Assembly (NCBI GenBank): GCA_947460825.1
Contig: CANHHA010000012.1
Coordinates: 1 to 64,000 of the forward strand
Direction: 5' to 3'
DNA length: 64,000 nucleotides
DNA from: Flavobacteriales bacterium
GTDB lineage: Bacteria; Bacteroidota; Bacteroidia; Flavobacteriales_D; Crocinitomicaceae
In this document: one piece after another, positions 35,678 through 43,554 of the stretch
Layout: each line of letters starts with the position of its first letter
Position numbering within the stretch: the first letter of the stretch is position 1
Program-made: the position numbers and the translations under genes
The notes under the pieces: generated by a model
Seen by the model: only the letters and a program-made list of their open reading frames with translations
Databases searched by the model: none
What the model was told of the DNA's origin: nothing

Positions 35678-36601
35678 CTATTTAATGAGCGTTTTCAAAA
35701 TTGGCCCTATTCGCCGAGCCCAATCGCGCTCTGAATGTCCTGAATTCGGAATTAATTTAATGATTACCCTATTTTCCTTTGCACATGAATTTATTGCTGA
35801 TTCAAATTCAGTGAAATATTCCGCATAGGCAGCATCAAGCGATTGGTCGCCCCGATCTATATAGATGGATTTACCTCGTAAGGTTGCTGAATTTTGTATA
35901 ATAAATTCATTGAATGCAGCAGCCAATGGCTCTTTATATCGGTTATTGAATTTCCAAACATTAATCAGGGGAAGGTGAATTGAAAGGCATGCGATTTTGG
36001 AAAGTTCTACGGGATGTGTTAACAAAAATGCTAACGATACAATGCCTCCCATACTTGACCCCACCATGGTTCGATGTGCGCCGCCGCGATGTACGTTCCA
36101 ATGATTTTCAATTAACGGGAAAACGTCATCGATGAGCGCCTGTGCATAGGCATCAAACCGAGGCAAACCATTCCACAAGGAATCACGCAGCGTTAACTGC
36201 ACACTCGCCGACAAGGCCGGGTAAATTGGCGCGGGAAAAAACTCCGCATAACGGTGTTCAGGACTATTATCAATACCAACCAAGATGTTCCGCTGCTTCC
36301 CAAGGAAGTTAGAGGCTGTAGCTGCAAGATCCCAAGACTGGTGGTTCCACGTTGTGGTGGAATCAAAAAGCATTTGACCGTCGTGAAAATAAATCACCTC
36401 GAATTTTTTTCGGGAAGTTTTATACGAATCAGGTACCCATACCCGAATAAGTCGACCTTCCAAATAACCCGCTGAAATCACAAATTCAAAGATACGTCCC
36501 TGAATTGGTTGATGAACTGAAGGTTTCCACGCTGTAGGTTTTTCTTGAGCCAATAAGTGAAAGGCAAGAAAAATAAATCCAAAAAATAACATGCATTTCA
36601 T
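35678..36601 (-). CDS. Exported esterase of the EstD/Fes type (alpha/beta hydrolase)
   Basis: 307 residues from the ATG at 36601, which gives a clean signal peptide MKCMLFFGFIFLAFHLLAQE. A longer frame to 36790 would overlap the divergent CcsBA gene. The mature protein matches the putative-esterase family: EVIYFHDGQMLFD, the nucleophile elbow GSSMGG, and a late GHSERDW with the catalytic His. The typical substrates of the family are acyl or siderophore esters; here it is unknown. It is convergent with groEL across the repeat array. Confidence 0.85.
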   Translation of the reverse strand: MKCMLFFGFIFLAFHLLAQEKPTAWKPSVHQPIQGRIFEFVISAGYLEGRLIRVWVPDSYKTSRKKFEVIYFHDGQMLFDSTTTWNHQSWDLAATASNFLGKQRNILVGIDNSPEHRYAEFFPAPIYPALSASVQLTLRDSLWNGLPRFDAYAQALIDDVFPLIENHWNVHRGGAHRTMVGSSMGGIVSLAFLLTHPVELSKIACLSIHLPLINVWKFNNRYKEPLAAAFNEFIIQNSATLRGKSIYIDRGDQSLDAAYAEYFTEFESAINSCAKENRVIIKLIPNSGHSERDWARRIGPILKTLIK

Positions 36602-36644
36602 GATACAAATATTACAAAAGGATATCAATAAGCAAGGCATTGCG

Positions 36645-36652
36645 TATTTTTG
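36645..36652 (+). promoter_or_regulatory. Putative -7 box for the CcsBA gene
   Basis: TATTTTTG (exact TAnnTTTG), 16 nt before the ATG at 36669. No clear TTTG at 19-21 bp upstream. Confidence 0.5.
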
Positions 36653-36668
36653 TACCAAATAAAATCCC

Positions 36669-39600
36669 ATGGAACGAATTACAAAAATTGTCTTTTCAAT
36701 GCGGCTAGTTTCATTGGGCCTCTTTGTGTTTTTAGCGGCCATCGGTATCGCTACGTTTATCGAATCAATACATGGCGTGCAAGCCGCCAAAATCGTTATT
36801 TACAATGCCCATTGGTTCACAGTTCTGCTCGTTTATTTATCCATTGCAATGATTTTTAATATCATTCATTATCGCATGTGGAAACGAGAAAAAATAGCGG
36901 CTTTAAGTTTCCATGTAGCATTTCTTATCATCATGATCGGTGCCGGCATCACTCGATATACAGGATATGAGGGATTGGCCGTGATTCGAGAGGGAACCGC
37001 GGTAGATTACATCTATACTGCAGATCCTAAACTCTTGGTTTCCATCAGCGACCCAAAGTCGCCAAAAGTCCTGGCATATTCAGCGTGGATGTCGGATTGG
37101 GGGATGGTAAACAATTCATTTAGTCACGATATTGACCATGGAACAAAGACCCTAACGATCACCTACAACGATTTTATTTCCAACGCGATTGACACCATTG
37201 CTTTTGACCAATCCACCCCCGGTGCTGTATTGGATGTTGTTGTTGGTCAAATGAAATCAAACTACCTAGCCACTGGAGACAAATTATTGGCTGGGTCCAT
37301 GCCTCTCGCATATGGGTCGGAGGCGAATGAGGGCGTTGCCTTTAAATTATCCGGAGAAAAAATCAAGATAAAAACTGCAGTTGATCTTCGCATGCTGCCC
37401 ATGACAATGATGATGGAAGCGAGAAGAACAGGCGCTCCAATTCCGGACACAGCATACACTACCATTCCAAAAAACACGTGGGTCGATGCAAACTTAAAAA
37501 CCTTATACCAATCCGGTTCAAATCAATTTGTGCTTAAAAATGTCTATTATCATGCCTACAAAACTCGCTTAAAAGCCAAGATGAAAAATCAGGGTACGGA
37601 TTACCTCACCGTTAATGTTACCTCCGGTAAGGCAAATAAAAAAGTAGTATTGAAGGGCGGGCATAACATGATGCCAGATCCTGAGTATTTTGAGATTAAC
37701 GGAATGCTAGTGCAGCTAGAATACGGCTCCGTTAGACGACCATTACCCTTTAGTATTTTTTGTAAAGATTTTAAACTATCCAAATACCCCGGTTCTGAAT
37801 CCCCATCCTCGTTCGAAAGCTACTTAAGCATAAGAGATCCCCGCAATAATTACAAAAGCGACCGCCATGTTTTTATGAATCATGTAACGGATTACGACGG
37901 ATATCGATTTTTTCAATCCGCCTATGAATTAGACAATCCTTCTACCCCAGAAAATGAAGAGGCTACTAAGCTCAGTGTGAATCATGACGCGTGGGGAACC
38001 AACATCACCTACTTAGGGTATTTACTTATGGCTATCGGGATGATACTTTCCTTGTTTGCACCAAAAGGTAGGTTCCGAGCCATAAGCGACCAATTAGGCA
38101 AACTAAAAAAGCAATCCCTCAGTGTTTTGTTTTTCTTAATGGCATTATCGGTGCAAGCACAACATGGAAATGAAACCGACTATTCGAAAATCTATCGCGT
38201 AATCGATGAAAAACATTCGGAAAAACTAGCCGCATTGTTGGTCCAAGAACAGGGCGGACGAATAATGCCCATGCATACCTTGTGCGACCAACTCCTGCGA
38301 AAAATACATGGGGAACCAATATTTGATTCATACAATGCAGTACAAACGATTCTTAGTTTACACATGTATGGAAAGTATTGGATGAAAAAACCAATGATCT
38401 TGGTACCTACTGCTGTTCGGGAGCGGCTACACTTAAAAAAATACTGTGCATTTAATGACCTTATTGAAGCCGATGGTGCGTACAAATTTCAAGCGCAATA
38501 TGCTGCCGCACACGGCAAGGCAGAGAAGTTTCAGGATGAATTTGAGAAAAAACTCATTAAACTTACGGAACGTTTCGAGGTTTTTCAAGGAATAATTAGT
38601 TGGCAATACATGCGCATTATCCCAAAGAAAAACGACGCAAACAACAAGTGGTTTGTTCCCATGAGTATGGAAATTATGGGCGAAGATTCGATCAGCTCCA
38701 TTGTGACTTTGAAATATCTCGCAGCGCTGGATGAGGCAACACAAAACCAAGACTATTCTAACGCTATGTTTCTGTTAGGGAAAATGGAGCAAATACAGCG
38801 GACAGTTGGTAAATCCGTAGTTCCTTCCCGCAGTAAAGTAGCCTTTGAGATTCGATACAATACCCTACAGATTTTCAAGTCGGTATATCGGAGTTATTTA
38901 CTGATCGGACTACTACTACTGGTTATTTTTATTGCATCCATTTTTGGATCCCCCTCTGATAAGCGGTTGAAAATACTGCGTTGGGCCCGGAATATTTTTC
39001 TAGGCTTGTCTGCCTTAGTCTTTTTGTATCACGCCACTGGATTAGGGTTTCGATGGTACATCTCAGGTCATGCCCCTTGGAGTAATGGCTATGAAGCCAT
39101 CGTATTCATTGCTTGGGTAACCGTGCTTGCAGGGTGGGCATTTTTGAAAAAAATCGAGGTCGTTATGTCCATGGCGCTCATACTCTCAGCCATGATGCTT
39201 TTTGTTTCAGAATTAAACCTACTTGACCCTGAAATCACTCCCTTGGTCCCAGTTTTAAAATCATATTGGTTGATGATTCATGTTGCGATTATTACGGGAA
39301 GCTACGGATTTCTTGGCCTCTCCTTTGTCCTTGGGTTGTTAAACCTTAATTTTTATCTGTTTCAAACAAAAACAAATGCTCCCAAAATACAGAATCAAAT
39401 CGCCCAAATTACTGCGGTAAGTGAAATGACCATGACGATTGGTGTATTTATGTTAACCATAGGTACCTTTTTAGGCGGGATATGGGCCAATGAAAGCTGG
39501 GGTAGATACTGGGGTTGGGACCCTAAAGAAACCTGGGCTTTAGTTTCGGTATTGGTATATGCTATCATTTTACATTTCCGGTTTATTCCAGCCTTAAAAA

Positions 39601-39818
39601 GCACCTTCACGTTTAACCTTGCCGCCTTTTGGGGATATTCCGCCATACTCTTTACGTATTTCGGCGTGAACTTTATGTTGGTAGGCTTGCATTCCTATGC
39701 TCAAGGGGATGGAATTGGTAAATTCCCAACATGGCTCATCTGGACGATTGTATTTTTTATAGGCCTTAGTTTCTTGTCATGGATTCGAAACAGGCGAATT
39801 ACCTCCCATTCGAAGTAA
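36669..39818 (+). CDS. Fused cytochrome c assembly protein CcsB(ResB)-CcsA
   Basis: System II cytochrome c maturation: carries haem across the membrane and attaches it to CxxCH proteins outside. 1049 residues. The N-terminal ResB-like part has helices at about 12-30, 52-70 and 78-97, then a long periplasmic domain, and a helix near 450. A second exported segment with many Lys and Glu (about 500-720) follows. The CcsA part (about 740-1045) has the tryptophan-rich haem site WANESWGRYWGWDPKETWA and nearby His residues. The fusion is the usual form in Bacteroidota. The rluA-type gene follows at 8 bp. Confidence 0.93.
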   Translation: MERITKIVFSMRLVSLGLFVFLAAIGIATFIESIHGVQAAKIVIYNAHWFTVLLVYLSIAMIFNIIHYRMWKREKIAALSFHVAFLIIMIGAGITRYTGYEGLAVIREGTAVDYIYTADPKLLVSISDPKSPKVLAYSAWMSDWGMVNNSFSHDIDHGTKTLTITYNDFISNAIDTIAFDQSTPGAVLDVVVGQMKSNYLATGDKLLAGSMPLAYGSEANEGVAFKLSGEKIKIKTAVDLRMLPMTMMMEARRTGAPIPDTAYTTIPKNTWVDANLKTLYQSGSNQFVLKNVYYHAYKTRLKAKMKNQGTDYLTVNVTSGKANKKVVLKGGHNMMPDPEYFEINGMLVQLEYGSVRRPLPFSIFCKDFKLSKYPGSESPSSFESYLSIRDPRNNYKSDRHVFMNHVTDYDGYRFFQSAYELDNPSTPENEEATKLSVNHDAWGTNITYLGYLLMAIGMILSLFAPKGRFRAISDQLGKLKKQSLSVLFFLMALSVQAQHGNETDYSKIYRVIDEKHSEKLAALLVQEQGGRIMPMHTLCDQLLRKIHGEPIFDSYNAVQTILSLHMYGKYWMKKPMILVPTAVRERLHLKKYCAFNDLIEADGAYKFQAQYAAAHGKAEKFQDEFEKKLIKLTERFEVFQGIISWQYMRIIPKKNDANNKWFVPMSMEIMGEDSISSIVTLKYLAALDEATQNQDYSNAMFLLGKMEQIQRTVGKSVVPSRSKVAFEIRYNTLQIFKSVYRSYLLIGLLLLVIFIASIFGSPSDKRLKILRWARNIFLGLSALVFLYHATGLGFRWYISGHAPWSNGYEAIVFIAWVTVLAGWAFLKKIEVVMSMALILSAMMLFVSELNLLDPEITPLVPVLKSYWLMIHVAIITGSYGFLGLSFVLGLLNLNFYLFQTKTNAPKIQNQIAQITAVSEMTMTIGVFMLTIGTFLGGIWANESWGRYWGWDPKETWALVSVLVYAIILHFRFIPALKSTFTFNLAAFWGYSAILFTYFGVNFMLVGLHSYAQGDGIGKFPTWLIWTIVFFIGLSFLSWIRNRRITSHSK

Positions 39819-39826
39819 TTAGTAAC

Positions 39827-40495
39827 ATGTCATCTTTTAGTCCCGATCAAGTATTATACGAGGACAATCATTTGATTGCCATAAACAAACGTGCGGGACA
39901 ATTGGTACAAGGTGACAAAACGGGGGATGCGTGCCTAGCGGATGAGATCAAGGCGTTTTTAAAAGATAAATATAATAAACCTGGCAATGTGTTTTGCGGG
40001 GTGATTCATCGCTTAGACCGTCCTACGAGTGGGGTGGTTCTTTTCGCTAAAACGAGTAAGGCCTTGGAGCGTATGAATGCTCAATTTAGAGAAAAGGAAA
40101 CCGATAAATCATACCTTGCTTTGGTTCATGGTAAATTATCCAACCGGGATTCGTTGGTGCATGATTTGAGAAAGAACGAACAAAAAAACAAAAGTTTCGT
40201 CGTAGATTCAGGAAAAGGGAAAGAAGCAAGATTAAGTTATAATCCGCTTAAACATTTTGATGCTTACACGCTCATTGAAGTGACATTAGAAACGGGAAGG
40301 CACCATCAAATTCGGTGTCAAATGGCGCATATCGGTTATCCGCTTCGCGGGGATTTAAAATACGGTGCCAAGCGCTCTAATGCGGACGGCTCCATTTGCT
40401 TACACTCAGCAAAGCTTTTATTCACCCATCCGATAACAAAAGAGTCGATGTGCATAGAGGCCGAATTACCGAAATCCATTGCTTGGATTCAATAA
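39827..40495 (+). CDS. RluA-family pseudouridine synthase
   Basis: Converts uridine to pseudouridine in rRNA or tRNA. The catalytic motif HRLDRPTSGVVLFAKT contains the invariant Asp. ETGRHHQIRCQMAHIGYPLRGD is the second family signature. 223 residues from ATG 39827, with no S4 domain, as in RluC/D-like short forms. An in-frame ATG at 39779 would overlap the CcsBA gene by 40 nt and adds unconserved residues. The target position cannot be read from sequence. Confidence 0.92.
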   Translation: MSSFSPDQVLYEDNHLIAINKRAGQLVQGDKTGDACLADEIKAFLKDKYNKPGNVFCGVIHRLDRPTSGVVLFAKTSKALERMNAQFREKETDKSYLALVHGKLSNRDSLVHDLRKNEQKNKSFVVDSGKGKEARLSYNPLKHFDAYTLIEVTLETGRHHQIRCQMAHIGYPLRGDLKYGAKRSNADGSICLHSAKLLFTHPITKESMCIEAELPKSIAWIQ

Positions 40496-40522
40496 AACAA
40501 AAAAGGCTCCCGAAGGAGCCTT
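40492..40522 (-). terminator. Terminator of the DUF1573 gene (minus strand)
   Basis: AAGGCTCC (40503-40510), loop CGAA, GGAGCCTT (40515-40522). On the minus strand the loop is TTCG and a TTTTTTGTTTT run follows; the plus-strand tail is poor. Confidence 0.8.
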
Positions 40523-40544
40523 ACAAAAAATCACAAGATAACTC

Positions 40545-40982
40545 TTAGTTATTGGTTGGTGCTCCGCTGTTGTTAACAGGTACACCTGACTCTGGCGCTG
40601 GACCTACTTCACCTTTAATTCGGATTACTTTTTCTGCTTCATTGACTGCGTTCGATGAAATCGTAACGCTTTTGTTAATTGGACCAGAACGCTTGGTATC
40701 ATATTTTACTTTAATGGTTCCTTTTGCTCCTGGAGCAATTGGTTCTTTCGGCCATTCTGGAACAGTACAACCACAAGATCCTTTCGCATTTGAAATAATC
40801 AAAGGCTCATCTCCTGTATTTGTAAATTCAAATGAACAGCTTGGCTCACCGTCATATTTGATATTCCCATAATCATGAACTTCTTTGGAAAAAGAAATTT
40901 TTGGACCTTTATCAATCGTAGTTTGTGCGTTAATTGCGGTAGCTGCAAAAACAACACTTAGAGCAAATAATAATTTTTTCAT
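40545..40982 (-). CDS. Exported DUF1573 protein
   Basis: 145 residues with signal peptide MKKLLFALSVVFAATAINAQ. The DUF1573 domain is an immunoglobulin-like beta sandwich, here with the family's YGNIKYDGEPSCSFEF, TNTGDEPLIISNAKGSCGCT and PGAKGTIKVKYDT. The CGC pair suggests metal or disulfide chemistry. The tail is Pro/Asn/Gly-rich. The function of the family is not established. The start at 40982 is preferred: the longer frame to 41009 covers the -7 box. Confidence 0.9.
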   Translation of the reverse strand: MKKLLFALSVVFAATAINAQTTIDKGPKISFSKEVHDYGNIKYDGEPSCSFEFTNTGDEPLIISNAKGSCGCTVPEWPKEPIAPGAKGTIKVKYDTKRSGPINKSVTISSNAVNEAEKVIRIKGEVGPAPESGVPVNNSGAPTNN

Positions 40983-41006
40983 AGTTCTTAAGTTTAAATT
41001 TCTTAT

Positions 41007-41014
41007 CAAAAATA
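41007..41014 (-). promoter_or_regulatory. Putative -7 box for the DUF1573 gene
   Basis: Reads TATTTTTG on the minus strand, 24 nt before the ATG at 40982. It overlaps the alternative start codon at 41009 and so decides the start. Confidence 0.55.
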
Positions 41015-41060
41015 CACGTATTGTTCAGGAATCGAAAAAAATTAACACATCATTAACAGC

Positions 41061-41636
41061 CTATTTTTTAACAGACCGATTCTGCGGAAGATTCGCGTAA
41101 TCAAAAATAGATAAGTAAAGGAATTTCAATCTGCGATTAATTTCTGCCTTTTTGGTTTTCGGATACTCATGGTCTGATAGCAGCATGGTGTAATACGTTC
41201 TAATCATTGCCGTATCTCGAGGCTCTAGAAATACATCCAAAGCAGCTATATTACTTTCAATGACCAAGTACTTGTTTTTGTAACTTGGGAATTTCTTAAG
41301 CAAGGTATCTCCATATGCAATACTTTTACGGTGTGCATTTAATCCAGAATAAACCATTTGGACTTTGAATAAACAATCTGCAGAATACGGGTCATCTGGA
41401 TAATTTCTGTAATACGCTGTTAAGCGATTGATTAACTCCAATTGACTCAGATTATAGGCGGCACCGCTTAACTTAGAATTGGAGGAGTTGCTTAAGGAGT
41501 CTTCCATTTCCTGGATCGAGGCACGTAAAGACTCTTTCGTTAGGGGTTTTGCTTCGGAGGCCGTAGCATTGGAATCTTTGCAAGAATACATCATGCTTAG
41601 AAGCATCAAAGAAACGAAACATACAATAGTTCTCAT
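41061..41636 (-). CDS. Lipoprotein with TPR-like helices, coupled to def
   Basis: 191 residues with a lipoprotein signal (lipobox MMYSC, about Cys19). The mature part is helical; NRLTAYYRNYPDDPYSADCLFKV and SIAYGDTLLKKFPSYKN resemble tetratricopeptide units as in BamD-like proteins. It overlaps the deformylase gene by 4 nt at its start, so the two are translated together. No defined function is recognised. Confidence 0.75.
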   Translation of the reverse strand: MRTIVCFVSLMLLSMMYSCKDSNATASEAKPLTKESLRASIQEMEDSLSNSSNSKLSGAAYNLSQLELINRLTAYYRNYPDDPYSADCLFKVQMVYSGLNAHRKSIAYGDTLLKKFPSYKNKYLVIESNIAALDVFLEPRDTAMIRTYYTMLLSDHEYPKTKKAEINRRLKFLYLSIFDYANLPQNRSVKK

Positions 41637-42220
41637 CGTTTTAATTTGTAGAATTTCAATTTATAATCGGTGGTAACTAATCCCTCTGCAATTTGCTTTA
41701 ATTTTTTTTGAACCAGCTTTTTCTTGAGTGGATTCAAGCGGTCGGTAAATAAAATACCCTCGATGTGATCGTACTCATGCTGAATGATTCGTGCTGCATA
41801 TCCAGAAAATCGCTCTTCGTGAAACACCCAATGCTCGTCGTAATAACTTAAGAGGATATCAGATTTTCGAAGCACGTTTTCACGAAGTTTTGGAATGGAA
41901 AGGCATCCCTCTTGAAAAGCCCAAACTTCGCCGCTTTCCTCCTCAATGACGGGATTCATAAAAACTTTTTTAAAGGACTCCATTCCCACTGCACGAGGGT
42001 CAGGCTCTTCCCCTTCCTCATCCGCAAAAGGCGCTCCATCCACGATAAAAAGGCGTATGTTCAACCCCACTTGAGGTGCAGCCAAACCCACCCCTTTTGC
42101 TTGATACATGGTTTCAAACATGTTATCAATCAAGAGGTCCAACGATGGATAATCGGCAGTGATTTCATCCGACTCCTTTTTTAGCAGTGGATCACCGTAT
42201 GCAATTATTGGTAATATCAT
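41633..42220 (-). CDS. def: Peptide deformylase
   Basis: Removes the formyl group from the N-terminal Met of new proteins. All three metal-site motifs are present: GVGLAAPQVG, EGCLSIP (Cys ligand) and QHEYDHIEGILF (two His, catalytic Glu). 195 residues from ATG 42220; the ATG at 42232 lies inside the promoter's -7 box. A 20-residue acidic insert (DEEGEEPDPRAVG) is typical of Bacteroidota deformylases. It follows ruvX by 29 bp. Confidence 0.96.
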   Translation of the reverse strand: MILPIIAYGDPLLKKESDEITADYPSLDLLIDNMFETMYQAKGVGLAAPQVGLNIRLFIVDGAPFADEEGEEPDPRAVGMESFKKVFMNPVIEEESGEVWAFQEGCLSIPKLRENVLRKSDILLSYYDEHWVFHEERFSGYAARIIQHEYDHIEGILFTDRLNPLKKKLVQKKLKQIAEGLVTTDYKLKFYKLKR

Positions 42221-42229
42221 ATCGAGCAA

Positions 42230-42237
42230 CAAAGATA
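42230..42237 (-). promoter_or_regulatory. Putative -7 box for def
   Basis: Reads TATCTTTG on the minus strand (exact TAnnTTTG), 9 nt before the ATG at 42220 and overlapping the alternative ATG at 42232. Confidence 0.55.
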
Positions 42238-42249
42238 CATTAGTTGAAA

Positions 42250-42663
42250 TTAAGTCCCGCGTTCATTTAAGTAATCTTGCAAAATAATTGCAGCGCTTAC
42301 CTTGTCAACAATCCCTTTATCTTTGCCATGTTTCTTTTTACCGAGCTGATGTATTGCTTGGGAAGCCCGTTGAGAAGAGTGGCGTTCATCTTGCAAATAA
42401 ACAGGGACATCTACAAATTCCTTCTCCAACGCCGATTTCAAAAGCAGCACATTTTCAGTGAGGTGGGTATATGTTCCATCAACGGACAAGGGAAAACCCA
42501 GGACCATACCGGTTAACTTATTTTTGATGTGATAGGCCTTTATCCAGGGCATTAAGTCTTCCGAGGGAACCATAAGCAACGGTGATGCAATAATCATTAA
42601 AGAATCGGTTACAGCAATTCCCGTTCGTTTAAGTCCAAAATCAATACCTAATAATAATCCCAT
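42250..42663 (-). CDS. ruvX: RuvX/YqgF-type RNase H-fold nuclease (pre-16S rRNA processing)
   Basis: 137 residues from ATG 42663. The RNase H-like fold starts at once with LLLGIDFGLKRTGIAVTD, which carries the first catalytic Asp. VLGFPLSVDGT and VYLQDERHSSQRA (second acidic pair) and VDKVSAAIILQDYL (last Asp) follow. The family finishes the 5' end of 16S rRNA and was earlier proposed to resolve Holliday junctions. The -7 box lies only 4 nt before the ATG. Because the first beta strand begins at residue 3, the start cannot be moved downstream. Confidence 0.93.
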   Translation of the reverse strand: MGLLLGIDFGLKRTGIAVTDSLMIIASPLLMVPSEDLMPWIKAYHIKNKLTGMVLGFPLSVDGTYTHLTENVLLLKSALEKEFVDVPVYLQDERHSSQRASQAIHQLGKKKHGKDKGIVDKVSAAIILQDYLNERGT

Positions 42664-42667
42664 AATA

Positions 42668-42675
42668 CAAAGGTA
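42668..42675 (-). promoter_or_regulatory. -7 box of ruvX, 4 nt from the ATG
   Basis: Reads TACCTTTG on the minus strand (exact TAnnTTTG). Four bases separate it from the ATG at 42663, implying a leaderless mRNA. No clear -33 element. Confidence 0.6.
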
Positions 42676-42716
42676 AACAGAACCATTAATCATTGAACAT
42701 TGTTAAACTAAATAAC

Positions 42717-42724
42717 TACTTTTG
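42717..42724 (+). promoter_or_regulatory. -7 box of the lipoprotein-receptor-GLPGLI unit
   Basis: TACTTTTG (exact TAnnTTTG), with TTG at 42693-42695 giving a 21-bp spacer. It lies 8 nt before ATG 42733 and 17 nt before ATG 42742. Confidence 0.6.
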
Positions 42725-42732
42725 CACATAGA

Positions 42733-43554
42733 ATGAATCAAATGAAGCGCCTAATATATCCCTGCTTAATAATTTTCTCTTTTTTTCTAACGCAATGCAC
42801 CAATAGTAGCCGACGACCGCTTTCCTTGGACCAGACTGAGATCAATATGGCCGACGAAAAATCGTTTTTCTTTAGTGGCCAAGCGGCATACGACTCATTA
42901 ATCAAGCACATCGATACTTCTGCTAAATTCAGCGAATTCTATAGTTTAGAATATTCTGATGGAATGCAAAATAACCGCACAGCACGTGGAAAAATCAATA
43001 GTAAAAAAAGTATTGTTAAACTCGAACTAGAGGAGACTTACGTTAAAGGAATTCAGATAAATACAGTTTATTACTATAGTGGGGATTTCATGTTTTTCGC
43101 CAAACAATGCATCAAAGACTTCAATAAGAAGAATAATGGATTTTTGGAAGTCTTCTCTTATTTTGGCGACAAGAAAAAGGTGATTTTTTCAGCATCCAAA
43201 ATAGCGAATACGGAAGAAGACCTGGAGTTAAAAAATCATGTAATTTGTAGAAAAACTGATTTTTCGGCAAGCGAGGCGTTAAAAATTGTAAATCAAGAAG
43301 GTCCTTACGAGACGCGATTCCAGGGAGGGATGGAAACTGAGACACTCAAATTTATCATTGTAGGGACAAAAAACTCAACAAAATCTTACCAATCCGCTAT
43401 TGCATACAATCGTGATTTTCCTTTAGCTGAAATGCTGGTTAAAAACGAAGGGTTGAATTTGAATAAATTGTTGCGTATTGATTTTACGAGAGTGACTGAA
43501 CAAAATGGCTTCTCCTACCAGGGATTAACTGGAATAAAACTGATCAATGAATAA
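42733..43554 (+). CDS. Lipoprotein of unknown function, first in a receptor unit
   Basis: 273 residues (270 if ATG 42742 is used). The signal ends in lipobox FFLTQC. The mature protein is mixed alpha/beta and Lys-rich, with no family I recognise. The stop overlaps the outer-membrane receptor gene by 8 nt, and that gene overlaps GLPGLI, so the three are one translation-coupled unit. The protein may be the surface or periplasmic partner of the barrel. Given the -7 box 8 nt before the first ATG, the second ATG is a realistic start. Confidence 0.75.
   Translation: MNQMKRLIYPCLIIFSFFLTQCTNSSRRPLSLDQTEINMADEKSFFFSGQAAYDSLIKHIDTSAKFSEFYSLEYSDGMQNNRTARGKINSKKSIVKLELEETYVKGIQINTVYYYSGDFMFFAKQCIKDFNKKNNGFLEVFSYFGDKKKVIFSASKIANTEEDLELKNHVICRKTDFSASEALKIVNQEGPYETRFQGGMETETLKFIIVGTKNSTKSYQSAIAYNRDFPLAEMLVKNEGLNLNKLLRIDFTRVTEQNGFSYQGLTGIKLINE

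Noticed and set aside
36602-36790. Longer start for the esterase at 35678-36601
   Set aside because: Would overlap the divergent CcsBA gene and its promoter, and hides the signal peptide that begins at 36601.
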